NCBI RefSeq assembly: GCF_900106645.1
Contig: NZ_FNMV01000008.1
Span: 124,001 to 188,000 of the forward strand
Origin: Flavobacterium degerlachei
Lineage (GTDB): Bacteria > Bacteroidota > Bacteroidia > Flavobacteriales > Flavobacteriaceae
Direction: 5' to 3'
Length of the DNA: 64,000 nt
The position numbers and the translations under genes are program-made. Shown here piece by piece: positions 60,013 through 64,000 of the stretch. Numbering within the stretch: position 1 is the first letter of the stretch; each line of letters starts with the position of its first letter. Under the pieces are notes generated by a model, which was not told the DNA's origin, ran no database searches, and worked only from the letters and a program-made list of their open reading frames with translations.

Positions 60013-62364
60013 ATGAAATGGATAAAAACAACATTTTGTATCCTTATTTGTTACACTAAAATAAGTGCAACTGCGCAATCTATTACAGTAAATGATAGCT
60101 ATACGGCGCAAAACCTGGTAGGTTTATTGACCAACAATAGTTCTTGTGCAAATACTTCTGATCCAACAGCGTTTGGAGATACTTTTTCGGGAACCCAAAA
60201 TAGTTATGGATATTTCAACGCTGGAACAAGTGCTTTTCCTTTTACGGAAGGTGTTTTACTTAGTACATGGAGCAGTGTTTATTCAAAAGGTCCTTTTATA
60301 CGAGAACCAGCTTCCGGACCTAATAGTGGGACATCAAACTGGACAGGAGATGCCGATTTAGAACAAGCATTAGGAATAACCAACAGCTCGAATGCGACTG
60401 CGCTTGAATTTAATTTTACAGCAATGACCAATACGATAAGTTTCAATTATCTATTTGCTTCTAATGAATATCAAGATAATTTCCCCTGCAATTACTCAGA
60501 TGGTTTTGCCTTTTTGATTAAAGAAATTGGCACAACAACTTATCAAAACTTAGCGGTTATACCTGGGACAAATACGCCAGTTTCTTCAAAAAACGTTCAT
60601 CCTGCAATCCCAGAATTTAATAGTACAACTGGTCCTAAACCAGGTTGTCCTGCCATAAACGAAACTTACTTTGGAAGTTTAAATACTAGCCCAACAAATA
60701 CAAGTCCTATTAACTATAGCGGACAAACAAAAGTACTGAATGCCCAAACGACTGTTGACCCTGGAAAAACATATCACGTAAAACTGGTTATTGCTGATCA
60801 AGGAGGATACTACTATGACTCTGCTATATTTATTGAAGCTGGTAGTTTTTCATCAAAAATAAATTTAGGTTCAAATCAAACAATTGCCACTAATAATCCA
60901 ATTTGTTTTGGCGAAAGCTATATTATTGACACTAAGTTATCTCCAACATATTCTTATAAATGGTTTAAAAATAATTCTGCAACTCCAATCCCAGGAGAAA
61001 TAAGTCCGTCTCTTACAGTTACTGACAGTGGTATATATGATGTTGAAATTGAATTGGGAAGTTTGAATTGTATCGCTACCGGTCAAATTACAATTGAGTA
61101 TACTCCCGAAATTGTTTTAAACAATCAGACAATGGTCCAATGCGATGACAATGGTGATGGAATTTCAGTTTTTGATTTGACAAAAATGGATACTGCCATA
61201 AAAAATAACGATTCGAGCTTAAGTGCTGTCGTGTATTATCAAACATTATCTAATGCAAAAGCAGCAATCAATCCAATAGCAAATCCTAAGAGTTTCAATA
61301 ATACTGTCGCAAATCAAATTATTTTTGCAAGAGTATCAAACAGCTATGGTTGTACTAATTATGCAGAACTTAAACTGCAAATCTCAAACAGTTCAATCGC
61401 ACCACAAAACCCCATAGTAACTTGTGACGGGGACACTACCCAGGACGGTTTATATCATTTCGTTTTAAATTCTCAAGTTAGTCCGCAAGTATTACAGGGC
61501 TTACCACAAGGATTAGCAGTAGAATACTACTTAAATCCACCCGATGCTGTTCTACAAAACAATAGCTTGCCTAATATTTTTAATAATACGGTTCCCAATC
61601 AACAAATTATTTATGCCCGGATCATAAACGGAGCTGATTGTTATGACATTACTCCCATTACCTTGGCTGTAAACACCTTTAATCCTATAAATTTTCAAGA
61701 AGAGAATACTTCTCTATGCAATGGAAATGCGATAAGTTTGGCAGTAGCAACTGGTTATTCTAGCTATCTATGGAATACGGGAGAAACGACTAGGACAATA
61801 ACTGCAAGTGCATCAGGTGATTATTCAGTAAAAGTAACAAATGGAAATGGATGCGAAGCCACTAAAACATTTCATATAACTCCATCAGGAATAGCAACTA
61901 TTACGGGAGCTGAGATAATTGATTTTTCAGGAAATCAAAATTCAGTTTTAATAGAATATACAGGCGTTGGAAATTATGAGTTCTCAGTTGACGGTTATTA
62001 TTTTCAAGATGACCCAAAATTTGAAGGTCTAGCACCTGACACCTATACAGCCTACGCAAGGGATAAGAACGGCTGCGGTTTATCAGATCCATTTGTCTTC
62101 TATGTATTAGATTATCCAAGATACTTCACGCCTAACGGTGATGGTTTTAACGATACATGGCGTATCAAAAATCTTAATTTGTTACCTCAATCTACTGTAA
62201 CGATTTACGATCGATACGGAAAATTATTGAAGCAATTGAACTCCTCTACTATTGAATGGAACGGCTTATTTAACGGCTCTGCCCTGTCAGCTAATGATTA
62301 TTGGTTTTCTACAACTTTTGAAGATGGAAAAATCATAAAAGGCCACTTTTCTTTAAAAAGATAA
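60013..62364 (+). CDS. Choice-of-anchor L protein with type B T9SS sorting domain
   Basis: 783 residues. Signal peptide (FCILICYTKISATAQ), then the choice-of-anchor L domain (about 25-280; LVGLLTNNSSCANTS, TNTISFNYLFASNEYQDNFPCNYSDGFAFLI). Repeats of Ig/PKD-like strands with paired cysteines follow (QCDDNGDGISVFDLTKMD; TCDGDTTQDGLYHFVLN). The end PRYFTPNGDGFNDTWRI plus VTIYDRYGKLLKQL is the gliding-motility-associated type B sorting domain recognised by the type IX secretion system. Expected to be secreted and attached to the cell surface. Confidence 0.93.
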   Translation: MKWIKTTFCILICYTKISATAQSITVNDSYTAQNLVGLLTNNSSCANTSDPTAFGDTFSGTQNSYGYFNAGTSAFPFTEGVLLSTWSSVYSKGPFIREPASGPNSGTSNWTGDADLEQALGITNSSNATALEFNFTAMTNTISFNYLFASNEYQDNFPCNYSDGFAFLIKEIGTTTYQNLAVIPGTNTPVSSKNVHPAIPEFNSTTGPKPGCPAINETYFGSLNTSPTNTSPINYSGQTKVLNAQTTVDPGKTYHVKLVIADQGGYYYDSAIFIEAGSFSSKINLGSNQTIATNNPICFGESYIIDTKLSPTYSYKWFKNNSATPIPGEISPSLTVTDSGIYDVEIELGSLNCIATGQITIEYTPEIVLNNQTMVQCDDNGDGISVFDLTKMDTAIKNNDSSLSAVVYYQTLSNAKAAINPIANPKSFNNTVANQIIFARVSNSYGCTNYAELKLQISNSSIAPQNPIVTCDGDTTQDGLYHFVLNSQVSPQVLQGLPQGLAVEYYLNPPDAVLQNNSLPNIFNNTVPNQQIIYARIINGADCYDITPITLAVNTFNPINFQEENTSLCNGNAISLAVATGYSSYLWNTGETTRTITASASGDYSVKVTNGNGCEATKTFHITPSGIATITGAEIIDFSGNQNSVLIEYTGVGNYEFSVDGYYFQDDPKFEGLAPDTYTAYARDKNGCGLSDPFVFYVLDYPRYFTPNGDGFNDTWRIKNLNLLPQSTVTIYDRYGKLLKQLNSSTIEWNGLFNGSALSANDYWFSTTFEDGKIIKGHFSLKR

Positions 62365-62388
62365 TTGATATTTAACTATTTTTAGCGA

Positions 62389-64000
62389 ATGAAACAAACT
62401 TTACTTATTTTCTTTACTTTTTTATCAATAAGCTGCTTTGCGCAGTTCAGTAAAACGCATTATATCCCGCCATTATCAGGAGCGGAATCTCAAGCTGCTC
62501 AAGAGCAGTTTTTATACATTTCAACCCCTAGTGTTACTCCAGTAAATTTCAAAATTAATCAATTAGGAGGGACAATCATTTCTGGAACAGTTTCACAAAG
62601 TACTCCTTATACATTTAATGCTGGATATGGTACTGACTCTCAACTTCATGTAAAAGAAAGTTTAATAAGTACTATTCTTACTAATAAGGGATATATTATA
62701 GAAGCAGATAATGTGATATACGTCACTGCAAGAGTTATTGCTGGAAATGCAAATCAGGCAGGAGCATTGGTGTCAAAAGGGCTGGCAGCATTAGGCACAC
62801 AGTTTAGAATTGGAGCATTGATAAATACCGGCATTAGTGCAGCAGGCTCAGCTCACCTCACATTTATATCAATTTTGGCAACAGAAAATAATACACTTAT
62901 AAAATTTAGCGGAATAAAAACTGGTGTTATTTTAATCAATAATAGTGGAGGTGCTAACCCTTCAAATATCATTTTAAATAGTGGGGAAAGCTATGTTTTA
63001 GCAGTAAAAGGACCAACTGATTCTAATAGAGACGGATTAATCGGGGCATTAGTAAGTTCCGATAAACCAATTGCAGTAAATTGTGGTTCCTATGCAGGAA
63101 CAAATGGGGATATATCTCTAAATGTGGACCTTGGTTTTGATCAAATTGTTTCTGCCGAAAGAACTGGAAAGGAATATATACTTATAAAAAGTACGGGACA
63201 AGATTCAGTAGAAAGAGCCCTAGTTGTAGCCAACGAAAATAACACCCAAGTCTTTTTAAACGGAAGTACAACTGCCATCACGACTTTAAATGCAGGAGAA
63301 TATACTGCATTAAACGGATCGGATTTTAGTGCCGCTGGCAATCTATATATAAAAACGTCACGGAATTCATTCATTTATCAAAGTGTTGGAGATAATTCTA
63401 GAATAGATCAAGCAAATCAGGAATTGTTTTTTGTCCCTCCTTTAAGTTGCGAAACACCAAAATTAATTGATAATATTCCTGATTTAAACCAAATAGGTTC
63501 AAGGACATTTACCGGCCGTGTAACAATTGTTACCGAAAGAAATGCAATTTTGACTTTTGCTATCAACGGAACACCATACTCATTATCATCTTTGCCCGCT
63601 TTTGTTGATGGGCCAAAACTAGTCACAGGAAATTCGAATTATGAAACCTATACGATAACCGGACTTTCCGGAAATGTGTCTGTTTATTCTACAGGACAAT
63701 TGTACCTTGCTTCCTATGGTTCTGACGGTGCAGCAACCTATGGCGGTTTTTATTCTGGTTTTACATTCAAACCCCAAATCACTTTTGATAAAATTACCAC
63801 TACACAATCTAGTTGTATTCCTAATAGTAAATTATCAGTAAGTGAAATTTCTGGATTTGATACTTTCCAATGGTATTTCAATGAAGTTGCAATTTCTGGA
63901 GCTACAACCAATAATTACTTTCCTTTAATTCCTGGCTATTATTATGTAAAAGCAACTATTGCAGCTTGCGGCACAGTACTAGAGTCTGACAAAATTCCTG
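62389..64000 (+). CDS. Large secreted IgGFc-binding-like protein, 3' end outside the window
   Basis: Read by hand: the frame opens at the ATG at 62389 and runs without a stop to the last base (537 codons). Signal peptide (KQTLLIFFTFLSISCFAQ), then the IgGFc-binding-type region with repeated strand motifs (HYIPPLSG near 25, STPSVTPVNFKI; RVIAGNANQAGALVSKG; DGLIGALVSSDKPIAVNCGS; RTGKEYILIKSTGQD; ANQELFFVPPLSCETPK). Similar flavobacterial proteins end in a T9SS type B sorting domain, expected beyond the window. It starts 25 bp after the preceding surface protein and is probably cotranscribed. Confidence 0.87.
   Translation, partial: MKQTLLIFFTFLSISCFAQFSKTHYIPPLSGAESQAAQEQFLYISTPSVTPVNFKINQLGGTIISGTVSQSTPYTFNAGYGTDSQLHVKESLISTILTNKGYIIEADNVIYVTARVIAGNANQAGALVSKGLAALGTQFRIGALINTGISAAGSAHLTFISILATENNTLIKFSGIKTGVILINNSGGANPSNIILNSGESYVLAVKGPTDSNRDGLIGALVSSDKPIAVNCGSYAGTNGDISLNVDLGFDQIVSAERTGKEYILIKSTGQDSVERALVVANENNTQVFLNGSTTAITTLNAGEYTALNGSDFSAAGNLYIKTSRNSFIYQSVGDNSRIDQANQELFFVPPLSCETPKLIDNIPDLNQIGSRTFTGRVTIVTERNAILTFAINGTPYSLSSLPAFVDGPKLVTGNSNYETYTITGLSGNVSVYSTGQLYLASYGSDGAATYGGFYSGFTFKPQITFDKITTTQSSCIPNSKLSVSEISGFDTFQWYFNEVAISGATTNNYFPLIPGYYYVKATIAACGTVLESDKIP

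Noticed and set aside
1..64000. tRNA, rRNA genes or CRISPR arrays
   Set aside because: No tRNA-like cloverleaf, rRNA stretch or regularly spaced repeat array was noticed while reading both strands.

Overview
The window is AT-rich bacterial DNA that reads as a chromosome segment of a member of the Flavobacteriaceae, most likely Flavobacterium or a close relative. The evidence is a fused ccoN-ccoO gene with a short one-haem CcoP, promoters of the Bacteroidetes type (TAnnTTTG at -7), a type IX secretion cargo protein with a type B (gliding-motility) sorting domain, and several families typical of this group (2TM, DUF5606, multi-DUF349, choice-of-anchor L). No rRNA, tRNA, CRISPR array, transposase or prophage was seen.

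Layout. 1-5.2 kb: end of a class III aminotransferase, a TPR protein overlapping aroE, a structured intergenic element and a five-repeat DUF349 protein. 5.2-16.7 kb: a microaerobic block with hemN, a YdcH-like gene, and a complete cbb3 oxidase cluster on the minus strand (ccoI, ccoS, ccoNO, ccoQ, ccoP, ccoG, ccoH, TauE/SafE-like), divergent from a Crp/Fnr regulator. 16.7-25.7 kb: housekeeping genes (APC permease, mazG, DUF5606, def, FUSC exporter, mqo, ruvX, dapD). 25.8-29.8 kb: LPS-core-type glycosyltransferases and a Kdo-kinase-like gene. 29.7-34.5 kb: tsaC, a GxxExxY gene, cca, ctaA, a CDP-alcohol phosphatidyltransferase and csbD. 34.6-40.9 kb: a LytTR two-component system with a tandem family of 2TM proteins, a secreted 216-aa protein and a TonB-dependent receptor. 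41-46 kb: small enzymes, HPP protein, IS1096-passenger-like protein, a four-helix-bundle gene and a nucleoid-associated protein. 46.3-55.6 kb: a GAF protein, an HD-Pycsar-effector-like membrane protein, a 1242-aa phosphatase/kinase-like/beta-barrel protein, a propeller-like lipoprotein and a kinase-like unknown. 55.9-64 kb: PAS histidine kinase plus receiver, an ABC transporter, and two surface proteins, the last cut by the window end.

Two regulatory circuits can be read from the DNA. (1) Near-identical palindromes with core TGA-N6-TCA lie upstream of ccoS-ccoNO, ccoI and hemN. In all three the palindrome centre is 29.5 bp from the first base of a -7 element, the geometry of a class II Crp/Fnr activator site, and the Crp/Fnr gene sits in the middle of the cluster. 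(2) The secreted 216-aa protein and the TonB receptor share a LytTR-type operator (two 9-bp repeats, 12-bp spacer), each exactly 33 bp upstream of a -7 element, next to the LytTR regulator and its kinase.

The best candidates for undescribed biology are the divergent pair at 48.7-53.6 kb (an HD phosphohydrolase fused to a Pycsar-effector-like membrane domain without a cyclase, starting 23 bp from a lipoprotein that joins a phosphatase, a kinase-like module and an outer-membrane barrel), and two small genes of intervening-sequence-type families held between inverted flanking repeats.
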